From Belliella aquatica (GTDB lineage: Bacteria > Bacteroidota > Bacteroidia > Cytophagales > Cyclobacteriaceae), in contig NZ_BMFD01000002.1 of NCBI RefSeq assembly GCF_014637795.1, positions 213,280 through 277,279 of the forward strand: DNA of 64,000 nucleotides, in the 5' to 3' direction. Below, piece by piece: positions 43,976 to 53,109 of this stretch. The notes under the pieces are model-generated. The model did not search any database. It was not told the origin of the DNA and saw only the letters and a program-made list of their open reading frames with translations. Position 1 is the stretch's first letter. Every line of letters starts with the position of its first letter. The translations under genes were made by a program, and so were the position numbers.

Positions 43976-44524
43976 ATGATGTCACTCAGCGATCTTGAGA
44001 TCTTAACTTTAATTCAAGACCCCAAAACCCGGGACAAAGGATATAGACTTTTGATAAGTGCGTATCAAAAAAGAGTGTACCACATCATCCGGAAAATGGT
44101 AATCGTACATGAAGATGCCGATGACATCACCCAAAATACGTTTATCAAAGCATTTAAAAATCTCGAAAACTTTCACAGCAATTCATCCTTGTTCACTTGG
44201 TTGTATAGAATTGCCACAAATGAAAGTTTGAATTTTCTTGAAAAAAAGAAGCGGAGATTCTTCTTTCCCATTGAAGACCACGAAGAGGTAATGAAAAATT
44301 ACATTGACGAATCTTATCACATAGATGGAGAAGAAATCGACAGGAGGCTGCAAAAGTCTCTGCTAAATCTACCCCAAAAACAACGATTAGTCTTCAATTT
44401 GAAGTATTTTGAAGATCTCAGCTACGATGAAATCAGTAAGATAACAGACACATCTGTTGGTGCGCTCAAAGCAAGTTATCACCATGCCGTGAAAAAAATT
44501 GAAAATGAATTGAAACAAGAATAA
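43976..44524 (+). CDS. ECF-type RNA polymerase sigma factor
   Basis: 182 residues. Region 2 with HEDADDITQNTFIKAFKNLENFHSNSSLFTWLYRIATNESLNFL, region 4 with LPQKQRLVFNLKYFEDLSYDEISKITDTSVGALKASYHHAVKKI. No region 1 or 3, as for ECF factors. A second ATG follows immediately (43979). The next two genes, a one-helix membrane protein and a Spy/CpxP-like protein, start 35 and 412 bases after it, which is the usual layout of sigma, anti-sigma-like and periplasmic effector. The inducing signal is unknown. Confidence 0.92.
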   Translation: MMSLSDLEILTLIQDPKTRDKGYRLLISAYQKRVYHIIRKMVIVHEDADDITQNTFIKAFKNLENFHSNSSLFTWLYRIATNESLNFLEKKKRRFFFPIEDHEEVMKNYIDESYHIDGEEIDRRLQKSLLNLPQKQRLVFNLKYFEDLSYDEISKITDTSVGALKASYHHAVKKIENELKQE

Positions 44525-44559
44525 ACCTCAGCCTATATATTCTGTCTAACGAACAAGTT

Positions 44560-44931
44560 ATGAAAAATCTACCCAAAAAGAATATCTTCAAAGTACCAGA
44601 AAACTACTTTGAGAACCTCTCAGATCAGATTATTGAGAAAAACTCCAATAAGAGAAGTCAAATGATATACTTCAGAAGCATGGCTGCTGCAGCTGTGGTA
44701 CTGATTGGCGTGGCTTTATTTGTCTTTAGACAAGATAATATTCCAACAGATAACATTCATTTAAGTATGTCTGATGACATTAATTTATATATCAATGCTG
44801 GATATTGGGGCGCAGAAGAAGTTCTTTCCCTCTCCGAAAACCCAAATTTGATATTAGAGCAAATTATTGCTGAAGAATGGGGCAATTACAATATCAATGA
44901 AATGGAATTTGAAGATGATAACTGGTATTAA
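44560..44931 (+). CDS. Single-pass membrane protein, putative anti-sigma partner
   Basis: 123 residues. A cytoplasmic N-terminus (KNLPKKNIFKVPENYFENLSDQI, a segment common to Bacteroidota ECF neighbours), one transmembrane helix (about 45-62) and an acidic periplasmic part rich in N and E ending EFEDDNWY. It lacks the zinc-binding HxxxCxxC motif of ZAS anti-sigma factors. The anti-sigma role is inferred from position only. Five bases separate it from the next gene. Confidence 0.75.
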   Translation: MKNLPKKNIFKVPENYFENLSDQIIEKNSNKRSQMIYFRSMAAAAVVLIGVALFVFRQDNIPTDNIHLSMSDDINLYINAGYWGAEEVLSLSENPNLILEQIIAEEWGNYNINEMEFEDDNWY

Positions 44932-44936
44932 CTAAC

Positions 44937-45395
44937 ATGAAAATGAAATACAATAAATATATACTATTCCTTATTTTAGGTCTCTTAGGTTCAACTGCTT
45001 ATGCGCAAAGAGACCAACAAGGCTTCGATAGAGAAAAATATGAATCCGCGAGAGTTGCCTTTATTACCAATAGGCTAGATTTGAAAACTGAACAAGCCGA
45101 GAAGTTTTGGCCAATCTTCAACAAGTACAATGAAGATAAAGAGAAACTGATGCGCAACATGTCTGCCATTAACAAGGAATCTGATGGCGATGTGACGGAA
45201 GCTAAGGCCAAAGAATTAATCAATAAAAGATTTACAATTCAAAAAGAAATGCTTGATCTTGATAAAGAGTTTATGAATAAAGTTACCTCTGTTTTAAGTC
45301 ATACACAAGCACTCAAACTTGGTGGTGCCAACAGAGATTTTGTAAGGCGAATCTATCGCATGAACCAAAGAGGAGATCAAAGGGATCAAAATTAA
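44937..45395 (+). CDS. Periplasmic Spy/CpxP-like protein
   Basis: 152 residues with a signal peptide (MKMKYNKYILFLILGLLGSTAYAQR). The mature part is helical and charged (FITNRLDLKTEQAEKFWPIFNKYNEDKEKLMRNM, LINKRFTIQKEMLDLDKEFMNKV), resembling Spy/CpxP folds, which act as stress chaperones or sensors. The last gene of the ECF operon, probably a regulated effector or feedback sensor. A downstream terminator serves it and mscL. Confidence 0.8.
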   Translation: MKMKYNKYILFLILGLLGSTAYAQRDQQGFDREKYESARVAFITNRLDLKTEQAEKFWPIFNKYNEDKEKLMRNMSAINKESDGDVTEAKAKELINKRFTIQKEMLDLDKEFMNKVTSVLSHTQALKLGGANRDFVRRIYRMNQRGDQRDQN

Positions 45396-45397
45396 AA

Positions 45398-45425
45398 AAA
45401 GGAGTCAAATGGCTCCTTTTTTTAA
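45398..45425. terminator. Bidirectional terminator
   Basis: AAAAAGGAGTCA and TGGCTCCTTTTT pair (one wobble), T and A runs on each side; between the ECF operon and mscL. Confidence 0.78.
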
Positions 45426-45444
45426 TTTACAAAACACTAAAACT

Positions 45445-45855
45445 TTACTTCTTCAACAAATCGCGAATTTCTTCTAATAAAACCTCGGATTTTGGTGGTG
45501 CAACTGGTGCAGCTGGTGCAGCCTCTTCTTTTTTCTTTCTGAAATTAATTGCTCTAATGGCTAAGAAAATAACAAAAGCGATAATGACAAAATCAACAAC
45601 ATTTTGGATAAAATTACCATAACTCAAGACAACAGCAGGAATATCAACACCATCTTCGGTATATCCTGCTTTTAGAACTAGAACTAGGTCTTTGAAATCT
45701 ACTCCACCAAGCAAGACTCCAAGTGGTGGCATCACAATGTCATTCACAAATGACGAAACTATTTTACCAAAGGCGCCACCGATAATTACAGCTACTGCTA
45801 AGTCGATTACATTGCCCTTGATAGCAAATTCTTTAAATTCTTTTACCATTCCCAT
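45445..45855 (-). CDS. mscL: Large-conductance mechanosensitive channel MscL
   Basis: 136 residues, full length. The channel opens under membrane tension to save cells from hypo-osmotic shock. N-terminal [42 protein letters not shown] is the conserved first helix and pore; the second helix is at about 70-95 and a charged C-terminal bundle ([15 protein letters not shown]) ends it. An alanine/proline stretch APAAPVAPP precedes that bundle. Single gene. Confidence 0.96.
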   Translation of the reverse strand: MGMVKEFKEFAIKGNVIDLAVAVIIGGAFGKIVSSFVNDIVMPPLGVLLGGVDFKDLVLVLKAGYTEDGVDIPAVVLSYGNFIQNVVDFVIIAFVIFLAIRAINFRKKKEEAAPAAPVAPPKSEVLLEEIRDLLKK

Positions 45856-46027
45856 AAATGCGTGAGTTTATTTTTTAGATGATTGTTTTTATGCAGGAAA
45901 AATACAAACAATTTTATAAACACAAAATATAATTCTTTTTTTTTAAAAGTAATTTTTCACCTATAATATGTATTTCAAACTTCCTAAGAAAGGTATGTAT
46001 ACCAATATAAATAAGGAGTACTATGAC

Positions 46028-46055
46028 TTGAAATTTATTATTTTTTCTAACTTTG
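46028..46055 (+). promoter_or_regulatory. Promoter of mgsA-pfkA
   Basis: TTG (46028-46030), 17-base spacer, TAACTTTG (46048-46055); the mgsA ATG is 24 bases downstream. Confidence 0.65.
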
Positions 46056-46079
46056 ACCTCTAACCTATTAAACAGTAAA

Positions 46080-46457
46080 ATGAAAATTGCCTTGATAGCA
46101 CATGATGGAAAAAAGGCCGATATGGTTCATTTTCTATCTGGATTCAGAGATGAATTATTAAAAAAAGATGTTAGCTTAGTTGCAACAGGTACGACAGGTA
46201 AACATATAGAAAAAGCAGGTTTTGAAGTAGAAAAATTACTTTCTGGGCCACTTGGCGGAGATGCTCAAATCGCAGCATTAGCTGCACAAAAAGAATTGGA
46301 TCTTGTTATATTTTTCAGAGATCCTTTGGACAAACATCCACACGAGCCAGATGTACAAATGCTTATGAGAATTTGTGATGTTCACAATATTCCATTGGCA
46401 ACCAATCCTGCTGCTGCTGATATGATTTTTAAATATATAATTTCTCTAAGACACTAA
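46080..46457 (+). CDS. mgsA: Methylglyoxal synthase
   Basis: 125 residues from the ATG at 46080; the frame to 46053 adds nine residues and would include part of the promoter. It converts dihydroxyacetone phosphate to methylglyoxal and phosphate, relieving phosphate shortage in glycolysis. Seen: IALIAHDGKKADMV, the phosphate-binding GTTGKHIE, GPLGGDAQIAALAA, FFRDPLDKHPHEPDV (catalytic Asp in FRDP) and LATNPAAADMI. Its stop overlaps the pfkA start (TAATG), so the two are translationally coupled. Confidence 0.93.
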   Translation: MKIALIAHDGKKADMVHFLSGFRDELLKKDVSLVATGTTGKHIEKAGFEVEKLLSGPLGGDAQIAALAAQKELDLVIFFRDPLDKHPHEPDVQMLMRICDVHNIPLATNPAAADMIFKYIISLRH

Positions 46458-47443
46458 TGGAACCAAAGACTATAAAAAGAATTGGCGTTTTGACTTCTGG
46501 AGGTGATGCTCCAGGAATGAACGCAGCAATAAGAGCAACCGTCAGAGCGGGCTTCTACTATAACTTGGAAATGTATGGTATATATCGAGGTTATGAAGGC
46601 ATGATCAATAATGATATCAAAAAGCTCGAAAGTAAAAATATTGCTCATATTTTAGAAAGAGGTGGTACATTCCTCAAGTCTGCAAGAAGTGCTGAATTCA
46701 GAACAGCTGAAGGAAGAAAAAAAGCTTATGAAAACCTTCAAAAACACGGGATCGATGCATTAGTAGTCATTGGAGGAGATGGCTCTTTGACTGGTGCTCA
46801 TCTCTTTTTCCAAGAGTTTGGAATTCCTGCTATTGGGCTTCCGGGTACAATTGATAATGATTTATCTGGAACAGACAGTACTATTGGTTTTGACACAGCT
46901 TGCAATACTGCTATTCAAGCAATCGATAAGATAAGAGATACAGCAACTTCACATGATAGGCTCTTTTTTGTAGAGGTAATGGGAAGAGATGCCGGATTTA
47001 TTGCCATCAATGCTGGAATTGGAAGTGCCGCTGCAGCAACCTTGATTCCAGAAAAGAAAATGCCAATCGAGCGCTTGGTCGAAAGACTAAAAGCTAGAAC
47101 CAAAGCATTGAAGCAATCCAACATTGTGATTGTAGCGGAAGGCGGAAAAAGTGGTGGTGCAGCTGAAATTGCTTCCAAAATCAAGAAGCTTCTTCCGTAT
47201 TATGATATTAAAGTAACGATCTTAGGTCATTTGCAACGCGGAGGATCGCCAAGTTCTTTTGATAGAGTACTTGCAAGTAAACTTGGAGTAGCGGCTGTGG
47301 AAGGTCTTATGCAAGGCAAATACGATGTGATGGCAGGTATTATTAATAATAAAATAGTCTTCACTCCTATTACCAAAGCTATTGTCGATGACAAAGAAGT
47401 AGATGAAGATGATTTCAGAATCGCAAAAATACTTTCAACATAA
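46457..47443 (+). CDS. pfkA: 6-phosphofructokinase
   Basis: 328 residues. ATP-dependent PFK of the main glycolytic step. Seen: LTSGGDAPGMNAAIRA (ATP site), GGDGSLTGA, PGTIDNDLSGTDSTIGFDTA (catalytic Asp), VEVMGRDAGFIA and LGHLQRGGSPSSFDRVLASKLG. Residue G of the GGDGS block marks the ATP-using form. Coupled to mgsA: the cell commits triose phosphate flux and its bypass from one transcript. Confidence 0.96.
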   Translation: MEPKTIKRIGVLTSGGDAPGMNAAIRATVRAGFYYNLEMYGIYRGYEGMINNDIKKLESKNIAHILERGGTFLKSARSAEFRTAEGRKKAYENLQKHGIDALVVIGGDGSLTGAHLFFQEFGIPAIGLPGTIDNDLSGTDSTIGFDTACNTAIQAIDKIRDTATSHDRLFFVEVMGRDAGFIAINAGIGSAAAATLIPEKKMPIERLVERLKARTKALKQSNIVIVAEGGKSGGAAEIASKIKKLLPYYDIKVTILGHLQRGGSPSSFDRVLASKLGVAAVEGLMQGKYDVMAGIINNKIVFTPITKAIVDDKEVDEDDFRIAKILST

Positions 47444-47476
47444 AAAAAGGAGGCTAAAAATTAGCCTCCTTTTTTT
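47444..47476. terminator. Bidirectional terminator pfkA/amylase
   Basis: AAGGAGGCTA pairs with TAGCCTCCTT, A and T runs both sides. Confidence 0.88.
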
Positions 47477-47500
47477 ATGTTATTCAAACTAAACTTAGAA

Positions 47501-49051
47501 TTATTTTTCTAGAATTATGGAAGCATATGCTGGCAATCTCACATTTCCAGATTCCAAAGATGCATTTCCAAAGGAAAATAAAACACCTTCAAATTCTTCG
47601 GGAATCGTAAAATTCTGTTCCGTTTCACTCAAATTATGTATCACAAATAATTCTTGATCTTCATAATTTCTATAAAATGCCATACTTGGCTTTGGTAAAT
47701 CTCCCTCAAAGAGTTCCAAGTCACCTAATGCGAGAGCTCGATTCATATTCCTCAACTTGATTATTTCTCTGTAGTGATTGAAATAACTTGTGCTCATTGA
47801 TTTCTGAATAGCGAGTGGAGTTACCACTTCGTCTGTTGAATATTCTGCATCTATCCAAGTCGCTCTTCCAGTATCATTTGCTTGGATATCCCAAAGAAAT
47901 GGCTCTCGAATGTTTTCATCAGGTTTTTTACCCAGCATACCAATTTCTTCGCCATAATATAAATACGGTGCACCTGGCATAGACATTAAGATTGTTATTG
48001 CCTGTTTTAACTTCTTAGGATTTTCATCAAGAGAGTTTAGCAGTCTAGGCTGATCATGATTGGAAGAAAAGGTAGCATCAATAAACTCATCAGTGATATT
48101 TTGGTAGAAATCTAGTATTTCTTTCTGCTTTTTGGCTAAAAGCATTCCATCCTCTTTTCTGTAAGACTCTAGGAGTGTATAGTGAAAATCAAAATTGAAT
48201 AAAGCTGGCAACCCTGGTAAGTATGGAGCCACCACTTCCTTCATGTCATACACTTCACCTACCAAATAAACATCTGATTTGATTTTTGTCATTTCTGCTC
48301 TAAATTCCTTCCAAAAGGCATGATTATCTTCTGGTCTATCATCTGGAAAAATATGCTTTGCAGCATCCAATCGAAAACCATCTACTCCCACATCTTTTAA
48401 CCAAAACCTTCCTATTTCATAAATTTCTTCTCTGACTTTGGGATTATCAAAATTCAAATCCGGCATACCACCGATAAAAAAGCCATAGTAGAAATCCTCT
48501 CCATTTCCTGGATCGTGCCATTGTCTGATGTTGTCACTATCCAAAGTGATGGTTTTCTTATTGATAAAATCTGCAATGGTGTCTTTTTGAGCCCATACAT
48601 AATAATCTCTGTAAGGATTATCTCTTCCTTTCTTAGACTCTTTGAACCAAGGATGCTCACTACTCGTGTGGTTGATGATCAAGTCAATGACAATTTTAAT
48701 ATCTTTTTCATGTGCTGACTCCAACATTTTTTTGAAGTCTTCCATCGTTCCATAATCAGGGTGGATATCCTTATAATCGGTCACGTCATATTTGTGATAA
48801 CTCGGGGAAGGCATGATTGGCATAAACCAAATTGCATTTGCTCCAAGTTCTTTGACATGCTCCAATTTCTTTGCTACACCATTGATGTCTCCAATACCGT
48901 CTCCATTTGAATCATAAAATGATTGAATAAATATTTCATAAGTAATCCCAGCGTGAGGCCAATGATTTTCAACTTTAATATTAGATGAAGTATCACAAGA
49001 AGTTAGTAGTACCAAAACAGTTAAAATGGAGGCAAATAAATATTTTTTCAT
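47501..49051 (-). CDS. Alpha-amylase family lipoprotein (GH13)
   Basis: 516 residues, lipobox LTSC (Cys19). The GH13 barrel shows YEIFIQSFYDSNGDGIGDINGV, region I DLIINHTS, region II GFRLDAAKHI (nucleophile Asp), region III VGEVYD (acid Glu) and region IV SSNHDQPR. A C-terminal beta domain ends the protein. It probably acts on maltodextrins at the periplasmic or outer-membrane face. A terminator-like hairpin (49066-49098) separates it from the aldolase gene, so its expression may be partly independent. Confidence 0.93.
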   Translation of the reverse strand: MKKYLFASILTVLVLLTSCDTSSNIKVENHWPHAGITYEIFIQSFYDSNGDGIGDINGVAKKLEHVKELGANAIWFMPIMPSPSYHKYDVTDYKDIHPDYGTMEDFKKMLESAHEKDIKIVIDLIINHTSSEHPWFKESKKGRDNPYRDYYVWAQKDTIADFINKKTITLDSDNIRQWHDPGNGEDFYYGFFIGGMPDLNFDNPKVREEIYEIGRFWLKDVGVDGFRLDAAKHIFPDDRPEDNHAFWKEFRAEMTKIKSDVYLVGEVYDMKEVVAPYLPGLPALFNFDFHYTLLESYRKEDGMLLAKKQKEILDFYQNITDEFIDATFSSNHDQPRLLNSLDENPKKLKQAITILMSMPGAPYLYYGEEIGMLGKKPDENIREPFLWDIQANDTGRATWIDAEYSTDEVVTPLAIQKSMSTSYFNHYREIIKLRNMNRALALGDLELFEGDLPKPSMAFYRNYEDQELFVIHNLSETEQNFTIPEEFEGVLFSFGNASLESGNVRLPAYASIILEK

Positions 49052-49065
49052 GGTAATAGAGTAAA

Positions 49066-49098
49066 AAAGAAAAAGTCACCGTAAAGTGACCTTTTCTT
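49066..49098 (-). terminator. Terminator-like hairpin between fba and amylase
   Basis: On the minus strand AAAAGGTCAC and GTGACTTTTT pair (one wobble) followed by T-rich DNA. It would attenuate transcription entering the lipoprotein amylase gene. Confidence 0.7.
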
Positions 49099-49118
49099 TG
49101 ATAGGTAATTGATTGTTT

Positions 49119-50180
49119 TTAATTTCTATTGACAGCATTGAGCATGTCAAATGCTACTTCTAATCGCTGCACAAAGTTCTCCTCTCCTTTTCTCATCCAA
49201 GCTCTTGGATCGTAGAATTTCTTGTTCGGACTGTCAGGCCCATTAGGATTACCTAGCTGCGTTTGAAGGAAGCCTTCATTTTTTTGATAATATTTCAAAA
49301 CACCTTCCCAGAATGCCCATTGCATATCTGTATCTATGTTCATTTTGATCGAACCATAACTGTTAGCCTCTCTAATCTCTTCTACCGTGGAACCTGATCC
49401 ACCGTGGAATACAAAGAACAAAGGCTTTCCAGAAGTACCATATTTTTGATTGATATAATCTTGAGAGTTTTTCAAAATAACCGGCTTTAAGCTCACATTT
49501 CCAGGCTTATAAACACCATGCACATTGCCAAAAGCTGCCGCAACTGTGAATAAATCACCAACTTGCTTCAGATGCTCATATGCATATGCAACTTCTTCAG
49601 GTTGAGTATATAATTTTGAGCTATCGATGTCAGTATTATCTACCCCATCTTCCTCACCGCCTGTGACACCAAGTTCTATCTCGATAGCCATTTCAAGCTT
49701 ATTGAACTCTTTGAAATATTTAACTGAAGTTTCTACATTTTCTTCCAATGATTCTTCAGATAAATCCAACATATGAGAACTGTACAAAGGTCTTTTAAAA
49801 GCTTTGTAGTACTCCTTTCCCTCTGCAAGCATACCATCGATCCAAGGCAATAATTTCTTGGCTGCGTGATCTGTATGAAGTATTACAGGCACACCATATG
49901 CCTCTGCCATTTTGTGTACATGCAACGCGCCAGAAATGGCTCCAGCTACACTAGCTTCTTGGTTGCCATTTGGAAGAGATTTACCTGCATAAAACTGTGC
50001 TCCTCCATTCGAAAATTGAATAATTACTGGGGAATTGACCTTTTTGGCCGTTTCCAAAACACCATTGATTGTACTGGTGTTGATTACATTTACTGCTGGA
50101 AGTGCAAATTCACTTTCCTTGGCATATTCTAAAAGATCCTTAAGTTCTTCACCGTACTTTACTCCTGGTTTGAATTTCAT
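49119..50180 (-). CDS. fbaA: Fructose-bisphosphate aldolase, class II
   Basis: 353 residues, the FbaA class IIA size. It cleaves fructose 1,6-bisphosphate to triose phosphates with zinc. Seen: ILHTDHAAKKLLPWIDGM (catalytic Asp and zinc His), EIELGVTGGEEDG, FGNVHGVYKPGNV (zinc His), FVFHGGSGSTVEEI (zinc His and phosphate loop) and KMNIDTDMQWAFW. It sits 21 bases after the T9SS amylase gene, unusual company for a housekeeping enzyme. This ties sugar breakdown to glycolysis in one operon. Confidence 0.96.
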   Translation of the reverse strand: MKFKPGVKYGEELKDLLEYAKESEFALPAVNVINTSTINGVLETAKKVNSPVIIQFSNGGAQFYAGKSLPNGNQEASVAGAISGALHVHKMAEAYGVPVILHTDHAAKKLLPWIDGMLAEGKEYYKAFKRPLYSSHMLDLSEESLEENVETSVKYFKEFNKLEMAIEIELGVTGGEEDGVDNTDIDSSKLYTQPEEVAYAYEHLKQVGDLFTVAAAFGNVHGVYKPGNVSLKPVILKNSQDYINQKYGTSGKPLFFVFHGGSGSTVEEIREANSYGSIKMNIDTDMQWAFWEGVLKYYQKNEGFLQTQLGNPNGPDSPNKKFYDPRAWMRKGEENFVQRLEVAFDMLNAVNRN

Positions 50181-50201
50181 GTTGCTGATTTAATGGTTTG
50201 A

Positions 50202-52997
50202 TTATTTCTTTATAAACCGCTTTCTAACTAACTGACGGTTATCATTTAGCTCAAAGATATAAAGACCTGCCTTAAAATCCTTAATTTCTAACTCTAAATT
50301 GTTATTCAGGTCAAATTCCTGTCCTTCCATTAAAACTTTTCCAGTAACATCTAATATTCTATAATTGAATTGATTAAATCCATTTGGTATAGAAATATTT
50401 AATTTATCCGCACTTGGATTTGGATAAATTTTGAATGCTGTTTCATCAATTTTTTCTTCTTCAAGGGAGGTAATGATATCCTCCAAAATCTGTCCTTCGG
50501 GCAAAGGAAGTTTCTGATTCGTAAACAAAACAAATTGATTGCCTCGCAAGCGTTGTGTGATGGAGTTAGAAACCACATTAATTTCTTCACCTGTAAAGTA
50601 ATTGTACCATGTGCCATTAGAGGGGAAGGTTAAAGAAGCGTTATTTACGTCTGTTAGACCAAAATTCCCATAAACTACTACACTCAAATCCCCTTCTGAC
50701 ACTTTGATTGATTTCACAGATTGGGTTAAAGACAAAGTCGCTTGATCTGGATTGTTAAAAACATTGTAATTGTTTTTTAAGTGGATCATAGCTTTGTACA
50801 GATTAAAAAGCCTTTGTCTTTCTGGATTATCTAAGTAATTCCAACGCGTAGGTTTCACTCCAAGACGGTCATTGTTCAATTCCAAATCGTAACCAAATTC
50901 TTCGAATTGCCACAACATCTTTGGTCCAGGAATCGCGAAAAAGAAGGTTGCCATCAACTGATTTCTATTAGTTGCATGATTCAATTCTCTGATATCAATA
51001 GGCGATCTTTGTCCAAAGTTGACAGATTCCCACATGGTACGTTCTTCATCATGACTTTCCATATAAGTAATCAGATTACTCTGCTCCCAACCTCTCGTTT
51101 TGTAATATCCCCAATCGAAGTTTCTGGAATTTCCTTTTGCCATTTCTCTAAAATCTCCGTTCATGTTTCCCCAAAACATCAATCCATAATTAGCCAGTTC
51201 TCGCTCCTCACTGTTATCAGCAAAATGCTCTAAAATTAAATAAGCATCAGGGTGATTCGCTTTGATGTTGTCATAAATATCCTTCCAAATAGCAATTCTA
51301 GAAGCATCTCTCTGACCCCACAATGAAACATTTCCACCTGAATTAACCTGAGTAAATCCCTTACTCAAGTCAAATCTATAGCCATCAAATTTATATTCAG
51401 ATAGCCAATAATCATTCACAGAATCAACAAAAGCTTTGGTGTAAGTACTTTCATGGTTAAAATCATAACCTACATTGAACGGATGCTTCGCTTCTCTATT
51501 GAACCAGGGATTGTCTAAAGTTGGCGCTCCATAATCTCCATCATTGTAAAGTCTCACCATAGGATTTTGTCCAAAAGCATGATTAAGGACCATATCAAGA
51601 ATCACAACCATATCTCTTTTATGTGCTTCATCGATCAATTCTTTTAGTTCATTTTTAGTCCCATAGTACTTATCAGGCGCAAAAAAGAAGGATGGGTTGT
51701 AACCCCAAGAAAGGTTTCCCTCAAACTCCTTTATAGGCATCAATTCTAATGCATTGATACCCAAATCCTTCAAATAATCAAGCCTCTCCGTAACAGACTT
51801 GTACGTTCTTTTGTCATCAAAATCTCGAACTAAAAGTTCATAAACTACTAACTCCTCTGGTTTAGGCTTCACATAGTCCAAGTGTTTCCATTCGTAGGGT
51901 ATTTGGGCTGTTTGCAAGTAGGTTGCTTGGAATTCTGTTTTACCTTGAGGATATGGCTTTAAGCCAGGGTGTCTATTTTGATCTATAATTTCCTGATCAT
52001 TGAATGGGTCTGAAGTTTTATCTGCATATGGATCTCCGATTCTAATGCTTCCATCAACGAGATATTGAAAAATGTATTCTTGACCCGGAATTAGGTCAGA
52101 AATTCTTAACCAAAACATTTCCTTATTTGGCGTTTGAAACATTTGATAGTTTGGCAGGATTTGCCAATTATTAAAGTCTCCAATGACAAAAACATTCTTT
52201 TTATTTGGCGCCTCAAGTACCAATACTACTTCAGTGTCTGAAATGTAGTTAATTCCTTTTTTTGCTCCTTGGGGTAAATTTGCTTGCGGACTTTGACCTA
52301 CTACATTGATAGAAAGATTTGCTGTGGCTTCTTCTGTTCCAGAAATAGCTTTTGCCTGAATATCAAAAACACCTTCGGTGGTGGCTTCAAAAATATAATT
52401 TAAACTTTCCGAGGCTGTGGCTGTGGCCACTTCAGTATTATTGACAGAGATACTTAGATTTGAAGTCTCTGAGGCGATTACTGCAATGTTTTGACTCTCT
52501 CCTATTTCTAACAATATGGATGAAGACTGAGGATTTGTAAAACTTACATCAAAGCCTTGACTAAGATTCACAAAAAAATCTCCATTAGCATCATTCTTTC
52601 CTTCTAGTGATCCAGTTGCATTCCGGAAAACCATCCCCATTCTATAAATAACTTGTCCAGAAGAGATATTAAAGAACTCATTAGGAGTCAATTCCCATTC
52701 CCAAATATTTGATTGGCCAGCAACTTTAGTCATTCGAGCATTGGCATCAGCAGTACCCCAAGTAAAAGGAACGATTGCCCATGTAGTCGATGTAGGTCCA
52801 GCGATAACTGCTCCAATATGTATATATACAGGATCTACACCTGAAAGCCCAGAAGTTCCTTTGCTAGCATCATAGATAATTTTTACTTTTTGATCCACTC
52901 TTGGGAAACTTGGTACCGTGGTCACTTGTGCAAAGACATTTCCGAAGAAGAGAAATAATGATAAAAAAATGGCTGAAATAGTAAATTTTGAAATCAT
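50202..52997 (-). CDS. Secreted alpha-amylase-type enzyme (GH13) with T9SS type A tail
   Basis: 931 residues. Signal peptide ending NVFAQV (about 24). An N-terminal beta domain and a Big-type segment (about 140-230) come first, then CBM48-like NVFVIGDFNNW (about 260-275), then the GH13 barrel from about 385: LGINALELMPIKEF, VILDMVLNHAFG (region I), DGYRFDLSKGF (region II nucleophile), YLILEHFAD (region III acid) and YMESHDEERT (region IV). The C-terminal 75 residues (NPSADKLNISIP.., GLYIFEL..) are a type A T9SS sorting domain. It should be exported to the surface or medium to cut starch or glycogen. Confidence 0.93.
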   Translation of the reverse strand: MISKFTISAIFLSLFLFFGNVFAQVTTVPSFPRVDQKVKIIYDASKGTSGLSGVDPVYIHIGAVIAGPTSTTWAIVPFTWGTADANARMTKVAGQSNIWEWELTPNEFFNISSGQVIYRMGMVFRNATGSLEGKNDANGDFFVNLSQGFDVSFTNPQSSSILLEIGESQNIAVIASETSNLSISVNNTEVATATASESLNYIFEATTEGVFDIQAKAISGTEEATANLSINVVGQSPQANLPQGAKKGINYISDTEVVLVLEAPNKKNVFVIGDFNNWQILPNYQMFQTPNKEMFWLRISDLIPGQEYIFQYLVDGSIRIGDPYADKTSDPFNDQEIIDQNRHPGLKPYPQGKTEFQATYLQTAQIPYEWKHLDYVKPKPEELVVYELLVRDFDDKRTYKSVTERLDYLKDLGINALELMPIKEFEGNLSWGYNPSFFFAPDKYYGTKNELKELIDEAHKRDMVVILDMVLNHAFGQNPMVRLYNDGDYGAPTLDNPWFNREAKHPFNVGYDFNHESTYTKAFVDSVNDYWLSEYKFDGYRFDLSKGFTQVNSGGNVSLWGQRDASRIAIWKDIYDNIKANHPDAYLILEHFADNSEERELANYGLMFWGNMNGDFREMAKGNSRNFDWGYYKTRGWEQSNLITYMESHDEERTMWESVNFGQRSPIDIRELNHATNRNQLMATFFFAIPGPKMLWQFEEFGYDLELNNDRLGVKPTRWNYLDNPERQRLFNLYKAMIHLKNNYNVFNNPDQATLSLTQSVKSIKVSEGDLSVVVYGNFGLTDVNNASLTFPSNGTWYNYFTGEEINVVSNSITQRLRGNQFVLFTNQKLPLPEGQILEDIITSLEEEKIDETAFKIYPNPSADKLNISIPNGFNQFNYRILDVTGKVLMEGQEFDLNNNLELEIKDFKAGLYIFELNDNRQLVRKRFIKK

Positions 52998-53060
52998 AAT
53001 CTTGAATCAAGAAAGGTATGGGTGTATTGTATTTAATCAAATAAATTGATGAGGATGGAT

Positions 53061-53096
53061 AAAGAAAAAGTACTGAAATAGTCCAGTACTTTTTCT
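53061..53096 (-). terminator. Hairpin between susE and the secreted amylase gene
   Basis: A perfect 12-base stem AGAAAAAGTACT (53063-53074) with AGTACTTTTTCT (53085-53096); T-rich on the minus strand. It may act as terminator or attenuator, leaving susE the most abundant message. Confidence 0.75.
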
Positions 53097-53109
53097 AAAG
53101 CTTTCAATA

